A stretch of DNA of 64,000 bases from Isoetes taiwanensis (Eukaryota; Streptophyta; Lycopodiopsida; Isoetales; Isoetaceae), in contig JAJEKV010000004.1 in NCBI GenBank assembly GCA_021234155.1, positions 30,103,305-30,167,304 of the forward strand, given 5' to 3'. Every line of letters begins with the position of its first letter. Positions within the stretch are counted from its first letter, which is position 1. The position numbers and the translations under genes were made by a program. Shown piece by piece: positions 45,003 through 57,930 of this stretch. The notes beneath the pieces were generated by a model. That model was not told the DNA's origin, did no database searches, and worked only from the letters and a program-made list of their open reading frames with translations.

Positions 45003-47590
45003 ATTTTCGAAATCCGTATTCTTGAAAGCTTGTATCCTTCAAGGATGTACTTTGAAGCCTCTGATTGGGAATAAAACTCATGTATAAGTTGGATTGTGCT
45101 CAGGACACATTGTACGAGGTAAACAAGCCTGTCAAAGCCAATAGATAAGACACGACTCTGCAGATCAGGAGCAAATCTGTAAGTAAAAATTGCCATGCAA
45201 GTGCTAAGTATTTATGTACGCGACCATACAAGTGCTGACATTGCATTGTTTATTCTGTTCCATAGCTTGCCAATTATGGGGAGAATGAGGCTGTAATACA
45301 CTAAACAGAAGAATTCCGTTGGTGTAGCCAAGGATGATGGAAAGAGAACACAAAGAGAAGATTTGTGGAACTTGAAGAAGGAACTTAGTGGTGTCCATAA
45401 TTTCATTTTTTATAATATGCTTTGCTATGAGCATAATCTCTGGTTAATCCACTTTTCATGCCATATAAATTGCGCTTCCCCTACCGATCCTCGATCCTCG
45501 CTTCTACTGAAACTACATCAATCATGCTTTTGAATCAGTTTTCCTTCAACAAATCAAATTCTTAATTCTTTTTTGTAAATTCAAAATTAATTGATTCAAC
45601 CTAAAAGCTTGCCGATGCAACAGACGGTTGCCCTCTAAACTGTAGTGAAATCTTAGGTCTAGCTTGTGAATGCGGTGGAATTATGAAAATGATAAAAATT
45701 TTCAGCATGTCCTAACATCCTTATGGTCCAAACGGTTACATTCTTACACTCACTTCATCAAAAGCTTGGCATGTATAACATCCTTATGGTCCAAACGGTT
45801 ACATTCTTACACCCACTTCTTCAAAAGCTTGGCATGTATAAGAAGAATAGAATAGAAGGTGGTACAAGCGACAAAGGAAAATTTGCTTTAGCTCTTCAAT
45901 GGCTCACCAAATATTAATTAAAGCTTATCCGTATATGTACAAGAGGTTGCACACTTTTTCTTTATTGAGCTTAATTCTTTCATCTTGCACTTATGGCTTA
46001 GAATTGAATTGAATTGCACTTATGGCTTAGAAACGTGCAACAATTTGAAGCCTCTTTCCTGTATACCATGAGTGATTGTAACATCACCTAACTCCCATCT
46101 TGAATCGATTGTTATGATATGGTACCACCAATAAGACATACCATAGGAACATTTTCTAGAGCCGGAGCTTAATTCTTTCATCTTGCACTTATGGCATAGA
46201 AACGTGTCAACAATTTGAAGCCTCTTTCTTTTATACAATACCACTAGGAGTGATTGCAATATCACCAAACTCCCATCTTGAATCGATTATTATGATATGG
46301 TAACAAACAATAGTTTTAAAGTTAGCTTCTCATAACATAGCTAGTTAATCTAGAAGCTTGTAGATTGAAGATTGCGTTGTACTTATCGAAGTGCCTTTGA
46401 AGGATTTTGATGATATAAAATTCACTTATAACAGTCATGGACAATAAAATCTGTGGAAGGAAAGATGTGTTCACATATGGAAACTCAATATTGTGCAGTC
46501 ATCTATGGGAGCCCTCATTACGGCCAGTGAAGTATGCTTGGGGGTGGAAGCATCAGCTTCCAGTCTAGGATATATATAAGTGCGAGTTATCCAGGTGTAA
46601 TTTTAGAGGTGTAGTTAAAGTCCATCATATGGAGGAATGGAAGATGGTATATTTGTGGACGGAGGAAGTATACCATGGGTAGTCCTTTGCATGTATGATT
46701 TGATAACACAACGGAAAGGAGAGGCTTTTAGAGGCTTTTCAAGTGTTAGAAAAGCAAGAGTTCTTTATAAACAAAAAGGCAAGTGAAGTATGAATAAACA
46801 AATGCAAGGACACAATGTAGGCACCCAATGCCTAGCAATTGAGGGCGTGTTGAAGAAGGGCAACATCAATAAATGAGATTCTCAAGGTAAACAATCATGT
46901 TGGCTGTGTTATATGCCTGGAATGTGCAACAGGGGTAGTAATTCCTTGATCTTGGGCACTTCATGGTACAGGTGCTCTAATTTGTTCTTATAGTTTTCAG
47001 CATTTGAGCTAGCTCTGACAAATAACTGAGTATAAAATGGCTATTTGACTCCGCGCATATGCATGTTGGGCTCCATGCTCCATGTTATCTTGTTTTATCT
47101 GAATTGTGTACTACGATTTTTGCATTCTGCTCAAATGGCTAGATGGCTTCTTCAAGTACCATGATTGATATAGGCCACATATGTGAATTAATAGCGCACC
47201 ACATCAAGCTTTTCTGCATCAAATCCCTGTGGAAGAACAAGAATAGAAAAATTAAGAAGACCAAAATCTAGTCCTATATGTAGCTTGTCTTAGATTTGCA
47301 AAGGACAAACATGATTGGAAGCTCATCAACCTCTATTTCTACAATACATAAATGAGTAATAAATCAAACATTGGAGGCAATACTGCAAATATCCCATTCA
47401 ATCAGAGTTTACTTTTTGTTTAGGAAAAAGACTAGTGAGCATCCAGTGGTTTTTAAAATGAGAAAGCCTAGGAAATAGTCCAATGGAAATAATGCTATAT
47501 GTTTTTGACCCAATTGCAAGTAGAAATTATCAATATTTACTTACGTTTGGCTTAATTATTGCCTATCTATCTTAAAATCATGGATGATGT
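45003..47590. other. Intergenic DNA with short tandem duplications
   Basis: A 63-bp unit starting 'ACATCCTTATGGTCCAAACG' is repeated at 45715 and 45778. A ~165-bp segment containing 'CTTGCACTTATGGC(T/A)TAGAAACGTG', 'CAATTTGAAGCCTCTTTC' and 'CTCCCATCTTGAATCGATT' occurs at ~45966-46120 and ~46166-46305 (spacing ~198 bp). Nothing else is recognised. Confidence 0.6.
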
Positions 47591-47599
47591 GCCAACAGC

Positions 47600-47887
47600 T
47601 TGGCAACACATGTTTGTTGCAGTATGCATACTAAGCAAACATTAATTATTTTGAGAATTTCAAAATTCCATTTGAGCACGAAATACGTCGCACGCTACCA
47701 ACACGGTGCAAAATATGGTTGGACTGAAGTATGGTGTTTTCTTCCAGAAATTACGCCAGAAAATTATAGCATGTGTGAAATTGCATTCAAAGGGTCTTTC
47801 CCAAGCTCTTACTTGACTAAAAGCGAATGGAAAAAAGATGCTAAAATGATTGTGAGGATCGCGATAGCGAAACTTTTTGGCAATTAA
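47600..47887 (+). CDS. Hypothetical 95-residue frame (unassigned)
   Basis: The frame contains 'YQHGAKYGWTEVWCFLPEIT' and 'SMCEIAFKGSFPSSYLTKSE'. Its later half is compositionally protein-like, with a Lys-rich amphipathic end ('KKDAKMIVRIAIAKLFGN'). No family is recognised and no promoter is evident. It may be a decayed exon; the initiating Met could be incidental. Confidence 0.2.
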   Translation: MATHVCCSMHTKQTLIILRISKFHLSTKYVARYQHGAKYGWTEVWCFLPEITPENYSMCEIAFKGSFPSSYLTKSEWKKDAKMIVRIAIAKLFGN

Positions 47888-48134
47888 AGAGTAATTTGGC
47901 TAATGCTTCAAGAAATTAAATAAGGACAAAACTCACAAAATAACATTTACTGGACTATTACAAGTCAATTTTTATATTAACAACATCTTTGAAAAAGATG
48001 CATGCGGGCGATCTTCTGAAACAACGAAACATAGATGTCAATAACAAAAGACATACAAACATTGAGTATTCAAGATGGCCATTCCTATTCATCATTTATT
48101 GAATCATGTACACAAGATCACCTGCGCGATGATA

Positions 48135-48853
48135 TCATTGAGTTTCTGATACAGATTCAGGTGTCACACCAAGTTCTTTAGCTATCCGCAGAACATACTC
48201 TCTCCCAATTTCTATAGCCTGAGAGGTGTCCATCTCTGAATAGCCCCTCACTTCTGGCACTCCAATTTCCATGGCCTATGCGATTTTACGCACATGTTAG
48301 ATTCTGAGGGGCTGGTTACGTATCATTTGGGGACTTGGATCAAGCAATTCCTGTTCTAGCTCATTTGAGAACTTAGTAGAATGAAATATTTTTATTTTTT
48401 TGCAGGAAATGTCGTGCTCCTAGGTTCCACCCTCTTCGACCTCTTTGTTTTCAATATCATCAGAGCCCATATTCAAATGTACCTCCCGTTGTAACCATGG
48501 GTAATGCACAATCAAAAAGCCCGATTAAGATCCTCAAGCTTTTGAAAAGTAGGTTCTAAGGTCTTAATACCTTTCTCGATGGACTCCAATAGTCTTTTCG
48601 TCTCTTGCATCATTTTCTCATAGCTCTTTTCATCCAGCCTTGGGTAATCCTCACCCTCTTGTACATTCTCTTCCTCTGCTTTCTCTTCTTCTGAGATACC
48701 AGTTGCCATTTTCTCTCGCATTTCAAGGAAAGATCTAAGAAATCTGCATACTTTATCGTCTTTCTCGAATGCCACACTCCGCAACCGTCTTGAAGTTGTG
48801 CCCGTGAAAAAAAGTCTAGGGCATAGCCGTCTTGAGGCACCAAGCCCGAGCAA
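48135..48853 (-). CDS. Putative minus-strand gene pieces: terminal exon plus upstream charged frame
   Basis: A probable last exon (48275-48135) follows an AG acceptor ('CGCATAG|GCC') and reads 'MEIGVPEVRGYSEMDTSQAI', then 'EIGREYVLRIAKELGVTPES', ending in TGA. Upstream on the same strand a 113-codon frame (48853-48512) begins with a basic, Arg/Ser-rich segment ('SRRLCPRLFFTGTTSRRLRS') compatible with an organelle-targeting peptide. It continues with a charged, probably helical region ('EEEKAEEENVQEGEDY', 'MQETKRLLESIEKGIKTLE'). Between them 'MGSDDIENKEVEEGG' precedes a stop. I cannot define splice sites that join all pieces, so they may belong to a degraded gene. No family is recognised. Confidence 0.35.
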
Positions 48854-51800
48854 TAATGTGATATCGTATGATGTTTTTTAGCGGCATTTCAAGATATGGT
48901 CTCCATCCATTCGCGACCCAAAAGCGTATTTGGCTTACTTGTGAAGTAGGTTTGGTATTTCTTTTTATTTTTTCATCTTCATCCGCATTTCGGTCGGTGG
49001 CATGGGGCGGCGGGGGATGCTTTTGGTGTTGTTCAAGCTGGTTGAGGCATAGTTCTAATTCATGTTGCATTGGCGGAAACATGTGCATCGCTCATGTTGA
49101 TACACATCACGGTGATGTAATATTGATATTCCTTCACCTTCTTTTTGCTCATCTACGTGCTGCGCCATATGTGCCTATGGAAATATCACGAACCCCCACA
49201 ATTTGGTTACGGCCAGTACAAAGCGGTTCGGCAAGCTCCACAGGCGCATTAGTATAACCAAATGATAAACCTTTGTTGTTGTTATGTTGCCTATCCTTGT
49301 AAAACGACTCCAAGTATCTCTTGCATTCTCATACTTTGGTTATACCACGTAAATCAATAAAGGCCAGTGTTGCATTCTCATAGACGCTAACAGACATAGG
49401 AGTACCCTCTTTAGTGACCAGATGAACAATATTAACTAGAGATGTCCACGACATTCACCGTCAATTTCAATTATATATGATTCATATGTCTAAGCATCAG
49501 CATGTGCTGCATGGACATTCACTCAAGAAATTTTGAAGGTCCAAGAACAAGCTCCACGATATGAAACAAGAAGAATCGGAAAAATCTATGGTGGAATTTT
49601 AGAAATAATTCCTTAAAGTTTGAAGTTGAAGTTCTTTATGGACCACTTGGGTTTCTCGAGGGTTAAAATGTTGAAAATTCATAGTACTACTCCACTTTTT
49701 GATGGGTCTCTCAAGGACTGACATTATGATTTTCTCGTTGATACATCAAATTTTTATGAAATCACATGAAATAAGAAAAACGAGTAGTTTTTATAGGTTA
49801 TTATATTCATAGAAAATTAATGTTACTTTGAAATTTATTCTATGTTGGCGTCCAAGATCATATCATTTCATTGAAACTATAAAATTAAGTGTATTTCAAG
49901 GTGCGATTGTGCTAAACTTGTGAAGAACTTTATTTTACTATGGAATATGGTGGGTATAACTTTGGGTTAATCTTACAATTTAGATGTCATATTTAAAATC
50001 TTATAAGTATCCTGCAGAGATTAGTCCCTAATATAGAAAAGGGATTGAGGGACCCATACGGGTTGATGAACCCAAACAGCATCCCTAAGACAACTCTAGT
50101 GATAATACTATTAATAAGAGGAGAAGTGCACATACTATTAATTAGCTAATCATTTAAATTCATAGCATATAATATGTGTGAAAGATAGGGATGCAAAGTG
50201 TATGTATGATAAGGAGATACTCATATGAGAATCATAATGGGAAGAGCATACCCCCAAACAAGTCACATCTCAAAATCCATCATATACTATCTAAATGCCC
50301 TTTGATTCTTGGTTTTAATCTGAGTAAAAGAACAATTTACATTGACAAAACCTTTGAAAAGCATCATGATTTGAAGTTTCGGTGATCGAGTAAAAAACAA
50401 TTCACATTGATAAACCCTTTGAAAAGCATCATGATTTGAGACAACCAATCATATGCATCTCGTCGAACTCACCTCACATTATTAATAATCTGACAAAGAA
50501 TAATCAAAGAATCAAATACATGGGTTTGTGAATGGAAGACTTTTTGAGCTTTATGTGGCCATCTACTAAATCAAATTCTCTGCATCTTTTTTTTTTTTTT
50601 TTTTAAGTGTTAATCCAACTTTGAGTTCTTCCAATGCTTCTCTTATTGTTAGCTATCATTGACTTACTTGCAACAAAGCTTTCTCCTTGACAATCAATGA
50701 ACTTCTTGAACAATTTGAAAAGACATGCAAGCGGGTCAATTACACTTTCCTGACGACGATGGCACAATGATAGAAGCATCCAACATGCCTTTATAAGCCA
50801 AGAATACCCTATTCAACATTTAGCAAGGAGCTTAAGCGACTATTACCATCTTAAGTTCTAGATCCACAACACAGCGATACGTGGAAAGAAATCATAATAT
50901 GAGCATGCTTAATGCATCAATGCTTTTACATAATCAAGGCCTTGTAAGAAATACCTTCCAAATATCAAGAAACAACCTTTGCCCGTCTATATCTGCTGCA
51001 TCCAGCCATCAAATGAATATTTTTGGAGATTTTGAGAGGGACGATCTGCAAGTCATAACGTATATTTCCACTATCTCAAACACAAAGAGAGTTACGGCTT
51101 TAGGAATTTACACTGTGCATGTGCATCCTTTCTCAAGATGGTTTATATCCAATCCGACTGCAAGATTCATGCATAGCTTCTGTTAAAACATATTGAACAC
51201 ACATTAGATGTCATCCAAAGCACATATCGCCAAACCAGCATAACCATTTCTCTCTTTGTCGTATACCTTCTAGTTTCGAAATGCAAGATGGGCATGCAAA
51301 GATCTTACAAAATGATGCCCAACCTTTTAATCTTCTGCACTGCTTTTGGAGCAAGTTGCAAACAACTAATGCACAGAACGACTTACTCAATGTATACACT
51401 ATGAAATTTGCAGTGTTAAAAACAAGCAACCAGTGAATGAATTTGAATGAAGAGAATTCACGCCTGCATAAGATGCATATATGATATTGATGTATAGCAG
51501 AAATGATCAAATACAATGAGTTGCTTGGAGTTACGCTCCATAACTTCAAATAATATATCTCCGGATGTAAACAACAAGCCCGAGTTATGCGTCTCCAAAA
51601 AAACGAGTTGAATTGAATAGGTTTAATCTTTTTATGCCGCGGGAATACGGTCTTTATACATTGAGCATTGGCCTACAAAGAAAAAGTTATGTTCTCTTAG
51701 TCGGGTTGATGATTATTTTGAAAGCGGGAGTTGATTTCTTCAATAAGTGTGGATTGGGCTGTATCCTTAATGACACAATGGCATCAATCATGTCAACATT

Positions 51801-52570
51801 TGTTGTAATTACTATAAAGAATCTTGATGAGAAGAGCAAAATACCTTGGTTAAACAATTTTCATGAATCTTACGTGGAAGAACAAGCGCATACAAGAAAA
51901 CAACATTACATGTAATCCCAAACTCCATGCGCCTTCAATACATGTGATTACGGCCAATTTAGGGCAAACAAAAACCAAATTTAAACTTGAAACATCCATG
52001 TGCACGCTTGTTGGGAAATAACCCGACTCACGGCGATGTTTACATCCCTGCTGTTGTTGAAATAACCCAACTTCTAGTGACATTCTTAAATGCATCAACC
52101 AAGAAGATGGAGAATTTAGGGATACCATGCATATGATATAATCAAATGCATAGTATGGAAGTAAATGGGTTGATGTAACGAAGTGCATAAAGTCTTCAGT
52201 TTTGTTTGATGCTTGTGATGATTTAAGCTTTTGTTGAAGAATGTTTGGTGGGGAATTTGGACTCTGGATGTGTGGAATGTGTGCAGTTATGAATCCAAAA
52301 ATTTTACCATGTGTATGCCTAATTGTATCCATACGGATGCTTTGAGAGTTTAAGAGTTGGTTTAGTATTATCCATGCTTAAAATATTTGCAATTGATATT
52401 GATAGCTATATAACTTGGGAACTTAACCTGCCATATATATGATGTATTGTACTTTGAGAGAACAATATTAATATTACACCTCTCCACATTGTAGAAAACA
52501 TACTCAACATTCTTATAAAGTCATGACTATGAAAACATCAACATTACATTGAATAGGTCTGCAACCAATA
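48854..52570. other. Intergenic DNA, no supported gene
   Basis: A ~65-bp duplicated segment with 'CTTTGAAAAGCATCATGATT' lies at 50322-50374 and 50387-50440. A 20-nt T run sits at 50588. Frames at 48868-49257, 50881-51186, 51613-51915 (plus) and 51850-52332 (minus) show no recognisable family. A minus-strand 90-codon frame (49088-48816) overlaps the upstream end of the putative gene and is Pro/His-rich in the middle. Confidence 0.35.
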
Positions 52571-52576
52571 TCGAAG

Positions 52577-53038
52577 TTGATGTCGACCACCCAGTCAGCA
52601 TTGACTGCTGCCAAGTCAGCATTGACAATCACCCAATCAGCTTTGGTGACTGCTCAGGTGGACGTCTCTACCCCAGACATTGACACCTTGCCACAGAATA
52701 TGATGAAACATGGAGTAGTATACTCTGATACAGAAGTTGACAAGCATATGGCAGCAGCAATAGAAGTGCAACAAAATGAGATGGTAGATGGAGTCTGTAG
52801 CCATGATCAGAGTCTGGCCCCTCTGAAGGTAGCAAATGAGGTGGCAGATGCTCCATGCCACCAAAATCAGGTCCTGGAATCAGCTCTTGAAGAGGAAGGT
52901 GATGCCACTGGCCCTTTATCCAGTGTATTGAAAAAGAAAAAGGGGAAACAACAGCAAAAGAAAGTGTCTTTTTGTGCGGGGAGTAGTTCGAAGGTTCTCC
53001 ATGAACGATACATGTCTCTCTCTGAAAATCGATCATAA
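52577..53038 (+). CDS. Hypothetical 153-residue protein, low-complexity ends
   Basis: The frame begins with a repeat of 'TQSALT'/'AKSALT' words, has an acidic middle ('VYSDTEVDKHMAAAIEVQQN', 'LESALEEEGDATGPLSS') and ends basic ('LKKKKGKQQQKKVSF'). The repeated 'CAGTCAGCATTGAC' in the DNA explains the N-terminal repetition. There is no catalytic or known motif. It could be a LINE ORF1 or gag fragment, or an exon of a nuclear protein; I cannot decide. Flanking splice signals are not convincing. Confidence 0.3.
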   Translation: MMSTTQSALTAAKSALTITQSALVTAQVDVSTPDIDTLPQNMMKHGVVYSDTEVDKHMAAAIEVQQNEMVDGVCSHDQSLAPLKVANEVADAPCHQNQVLESALEEEGDATGPLSSVLKKKKGKQQQKKVSFCAGSSSKVLHERYMSLSENRS

Positions 53039-54610
53039 GGGGCGGAAAGGATGAAGCATGCAATGCTTCTAGTATACCTATAGTGGGAGCATTATCCCAT
53101 ATCGCGACGCATTATGTTTTGTTAGCGATTGGTGGGAGTTTCATCTCTTAAAGGAGGTAAGTTTTCCCTCGGCTCCTATGCATCATATATAATGTTTGGC
53201 TAAACCAACTGTTAGACTAGTGTTTGTTACTTGAAACCCTCAGCGTCTATGGCTCTATGATTACAATATCTATGGGGCTGGTCTATGGAATTCAACACAT
53301 AGCAGCACAAAGCATGACTAAAAATACTCCGTACAAGTCTAACGGCGAGATAATAGGATCAACTTGGTATGGGACAATTCATGGAAATTGGTATTACTAC
53401 AGTTCATTTGCCTTCTTTAGGTAGAAAGGCACACCAAAAGGGTAATAGAGCAGGTGGCGAGAAGGGGCGAAGCGACAAAAAAGTGGTGGAATAGTTGAAG
53501 AACATGGGCTTTGAGTAGTAGGTTTGCTGGGCAAAACGCAATGGAATAGTATGGGACATATTTTGGAGTATACTTTGGTATGGTTGAGCAAATATTGTAG
53601 ATGCAAACATTGTAAATGATGTCATTGCTGAAATCAATGACATCTTTGTTGAGCTTTAATTTGTGTTCTATTGTAATAATTAGTTCAATATGGTTTATAA
53701 ATGCCACAATGGAACTAAATTACCCTTCGGTTCAAACAATGGAATATGGATGCCCAAATTATGGTCAAAATTTTCCTGCTACAAAAAATAGATAAAAGGT
53801 TATGGCTATGACAATTTGCTAATAATAGAGATAGGGGATTGGGATAGTTGGCCTTTTTATCAAGCAAAATGTAAATTTGGGCCACTTTGGAAATAAAGGA
53901 ATTTACATGTCTAGCTATGATACTTCTAATAATTGGGATATGTAGACGATTTGGTGGGTTTTATGGGGTGGGACCTCCCTCAGACATTAGGGGCGGCTTT
54001 AACCTCAACATAATGGATGGGATGTCACCCTCTTTGCCTCGGAAGGGGATAGGGGCTCCTTAATGGGTTGGGATGCAATAGGGCTATCTGAAAGGCACAG
54101 GTTGATTAAAGAGTCAATCCCAATAAAATACCCTTTATGATGTAAACTTACCCACCATGGTGTCATCGTGCCCTCACAAAAGACATTTGAGAGGGAAACA
54201 AAGCCGACACGCATTACTATAAATGGCTACGACTAAAGGATAACAAATCTAGCACGCTCGCCATCGACAAGAGGGGAAGCGAGGGGGTGTATGACGGGGG
54301 TGATGTCACTTGAATAGATAGATTATGAAGATTGTTTTAAAGTGGAACCTTGGGGAATCAAGGGACCTCTAAAGAGGGCTAGAGTGCTAGGCTGCAATGA
54401 GATCAATGAATGCAGATATCCTACTTGTACAAAAGCACAAGCTTCGGACTTTGAGGTTAGTTCCTTAGGTGCTTGGATAGGTAGCCCGATGAAGTTCCTT
54501 AGGTGCTTGGATAGGTAGCACTTGTCAACATGTCCAGGAGTGATTAAGGAGAGACTCGAAATCTGTTGGGTTCTACACCACGGGTTGAATCATGTTGTTG
54601 ACCGGATCGC
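53039..54610. other. Intergenic DNA left of the second LTR element
   Basis: No gene is supported. A 'GTTCCTTAGGTGCTTGGATA' direct duplication lies at 54461 and 54495. Confidence 0.4.
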
Positions 54611-55435
54611 TGATGGCAAACTGGCTAAGCCACCAACCTCGGTTCAAAGAAGCACTAATCTTGGTCTAGGACCTCCGGATCACTTGAGGTGATCACTCTG
54701 TCTTTGAAGTATCGCTTTTCAAACTTCCAGAAAACAAGATTTTCTTGGTTTCCCAAAATACAAAAAAGCTAGTCTTATTCTAACAGAGCGAGAAATCAAT
54801 GCATACAACATTTTGAACCCAAATAAGCATAGCATGCTACCATGATGTCTGAAGAAAGTATTGGTAAAAGTCTATGCAAAGAATCCTCATGGTTGGTGAG
54901 AAATAATGATTCTTGACTTCGGTCGAAACTTGGTCAATGGACTTGGGCGATGCACTCAAATTTGCCAAATGAGAATGGTAATGAATTTTCAATCCAACTA
55001 AGTTTAGGCAGATGAACACGAGGCACGCACAATAAGAGCATGCTATTCTCGGGGCTAATAAATCGGTCGATAATTTGAGAAATATGTGCGAGTATCTAAT
55101 GAGCATGAAAAGTATGAATGGACTCTTAAAACATCGGTGAGTTGATCTTTCTTCCTCTTCTTTTTAGTTTTCCCTTTCTAAGCGATTGTAACAATGCGGC
55201 TAGAGCTCGTATGCAACTAGATGCGAGAAGTATGGCTTTAAACTTCCTATTTCTTGAATTAATTCAAATACAAATGCATCAAATGATATTTTCCAAGGTC
55301 AGATTTTCATTAAAAGCGGAATCAAAATCATCACATTTGACATCATGTTAAAGATCAAGGTGATCAATCAGCAGGACATCTCCAAAAACACACAAATCTT
55401 GAATTTTTGGGATACAAATCAATCATAATATGCCT
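54611..55435 (-). repeat. 3' LTR of Tat-like element (at least this part)
   Basis: Aligns with 63197-64000 over its whole visible length with small indels ('CATAGCATGCTACCATGATG', 'CATCGGTGAGTTGATCTTTC'). The LTR very probably extends beyond 55435, but the partner copy leaves the window, so the true end is unknown. Confidence 0.88.
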
Positions 55436-57696
55436 CGGGACAGATCTCTTAAAGGCGGGGAGGAACTCTCGGCATCAATTCCGACTTCACACTTGGTGCC
55501 GTCTTTGAATCGGCGCAAAAAGCCCACGAATTTCTCATTGAATGAATCCCCTTTTAAAAAACTACTGTTTCCGTGGGATCTTGGCAAATTACTTAATCAA
55601 GGCTACGGTTTTGGTTTTAATTCAAGCTGTTCTTTAGGTGGAGTAGGACAAAATCGACCAGCGAGAAGCAATGATTACTTAGTTTGGCTCAACGAATGGA
55701 GATTTCTTGGCAAATTCAAATTTGAGGGTTTAGTCAGATATATCCCGCAGTGCGAAAATCAAAAAGCTAAGGTATAAATAGAGAACTATTTTGATTTCTC
55801 TTGATTCACGTGGTCTCCTCCACGCCAAGCTTCGGCTCGTGTTTCGACTTGGCATGCCGAGGGGGGCGCCACTTGGCGAGAGAAGAGAGGGTAGATAGAT
55901 GGGGGTAGATGTAGGTAGGTTTTGCCATTTTTTAATGAGGCCACGTTTCCCAAAGGAAGCCATTTAGAAGGTCAATATGCACTCTTTTTCAAAATTTTTT
56001 GTGCCGGTGGCATGATTCCATGAGGGCTATCGGGTGGTATCATCAAACTCTCAAATGTAATACTTTTGATTTTTGTAGAAAAAATGAATGGGGTGAGTAG
56101 GCATTAGACATGGGATTTGGTGAGGTGGCAAGGAGGGAGAACAAGGCTAATAGGCACATTTATCAAACATTTCAATCTTATGGTTGACCAACTTTTGGGT
56201 TTGGTCAACATTTGCCTAGTCATCATTTGATGATGCAAGGTGATGTGATGATGTGGAATGAGTGATGTAATGGTATGGAGTGATGTGGTGATGTGGACAC
56301 CTGTTGCTTAGGTGGCAACTTGGTGAATGACATATGGAAGTGGCAAATGGTGAGTGGACCAATGTGGCTTTGTAAGTGATGACATATGTATCTAGTCATC
56401 ATGCCATGTCACTTGGAGGTGGTGACTAGGCAAACTTCGTGTTTAGCTTTTTTCAAATGCCTCTTTTTTTTTTTTTTTTTTATATCTAGCCACATGGTGT
56501 GGGTGTGTGATATGATGAAAAAAAAGATGATGTAGAACTTGATGCCTAGGCAATCCTTTTGGTGTAACAACTTTGAAAGTGTGCCTTAGGTAGTGGTAGG
56601 TCAACTATGGAACAAAAGGGCTAGGTGTGAGATGTATGATAGTATGGGGTAATGGAATGTTGGAAATGTGGAGTGTGAGGTAGGAGAATAGAAATGACAA
56701 TATGAGGGAGAAAGATACCACTTTAATAGCTTGCAAACTTCATAGGGGTCTTCCAAACTTCCAGATGCTTAGGTCCTCTCAATGTGTGATCTTGATTTCA
56801 ATTTAATGTCTTCACTTGGTTCTTCAACCACGGTATCCTCTTTTTCCTGCAACATAAATGAGATTTGATGGCACTTGCCATGTTGCCATAGCGAGGGCAA
56901 CATCATGCTAAACAAAAGGAAAAGGAAAGGCTGGTCCCCTCGACCTTGTGAGCAAAATATAATGAGAAGAATGGTGATGGTAGTGCAAGAAAATGGAAAT
57001 TAGAGAATATGGGCGAAAAGGGTGAAAAAGATGAAAAACAATGGAAAAATGATGTTGGGGAAAGTGCGAGCAGGATGGACATAAGGAAGTGAGTGATGTT
57101 TGAATGGATGTCTTGAAGGATGTTCATATGGAGTGGGAGCGGGGACTTGACTCACGAGGATGAGTTGACTCATGACACAGCTTGACTTGCTTGACTTCTT
57201 TTGAAATATGTGTGGAGGCGGGAGGCGGTGACTTGAGTTGGGAGTGTTTTTAGATTCTTTTCATAATTTGAGCTACCTTTATGGAAGGCTGATGGAAGGT
57301 AGCGGTACGTGCTTTCTCTTTTGAAAAAAAGATTTGGGGAGCAAGGGCTAGATGAGAATGGAACAAAGGCGGATGAATATGGATGGAATGTATCAAGTGA
57401 ACCTGCGGTGTGGAAAAAAAATATGATGTTAGTACCACGTCCTCCCAGCTAATTGTGGTAATATTTAGCTGTTTGGGATCTGCATCGATGAAAAATTACG
57501 GTTGATATGAATTGGAAGGCAATTTGTTTGCTCAAGTGGAGATTATTGGGCCGATGAACTGTCATGACAAGTTCTATATGTGTTAGAAAACAACTCCTCC
57601 TATGCTTTAATTATTTGTGAACTCAACTTGCAACATCATAATACACACAAGATATCAAAGTTATACCTATTTTCCCTTTTTTTTTTTTTTTTCTCT

Positions 57697-57731
<35 letters not shown>

Positions 57732-57925
57732 ATATCTTTGTGAAAGCAATTTCAAAATAACACTATAAGAGCACAAGCATCCACATCTTTAAGGAACATG
57801 CCTATTAATTTTAAAGCTAGTGTCTCTAATAACTCAAATGGCTAACTATCCAATAACTATTCTATTCAAACAAACTCATACAAATATGTTGTTGCCAATA
57901 CCTTTTTCGGATGCAATATGTTTAT
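55436..57925 (-). other. Remainder of 3' LTR and/or 3' untranslated region
   Basis: Non-coding sequence between the verified LTR part and the integrase C terminus. It includes 'GTGATGTGGTGATGTGG'-like text at 56230-56300, a T run at 56463, and a long pyrimidine tract (T with interspersed C) at 57670-57733. On the minus strand this last tract is purine-rich, but I cannot confirm it as the polypurine tract. Confidence 0.5.
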
Positions 57926-57930
57926 AGGGT

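Noticed and set aside
57660-57735. Long pyrimidine tract as polypurine tract of the Tat-like element
   Set aside because: It is purine-rich on the correct strand, but the LTR end cannot be fixed because the partner LTR leaves the window, so I did not call it.
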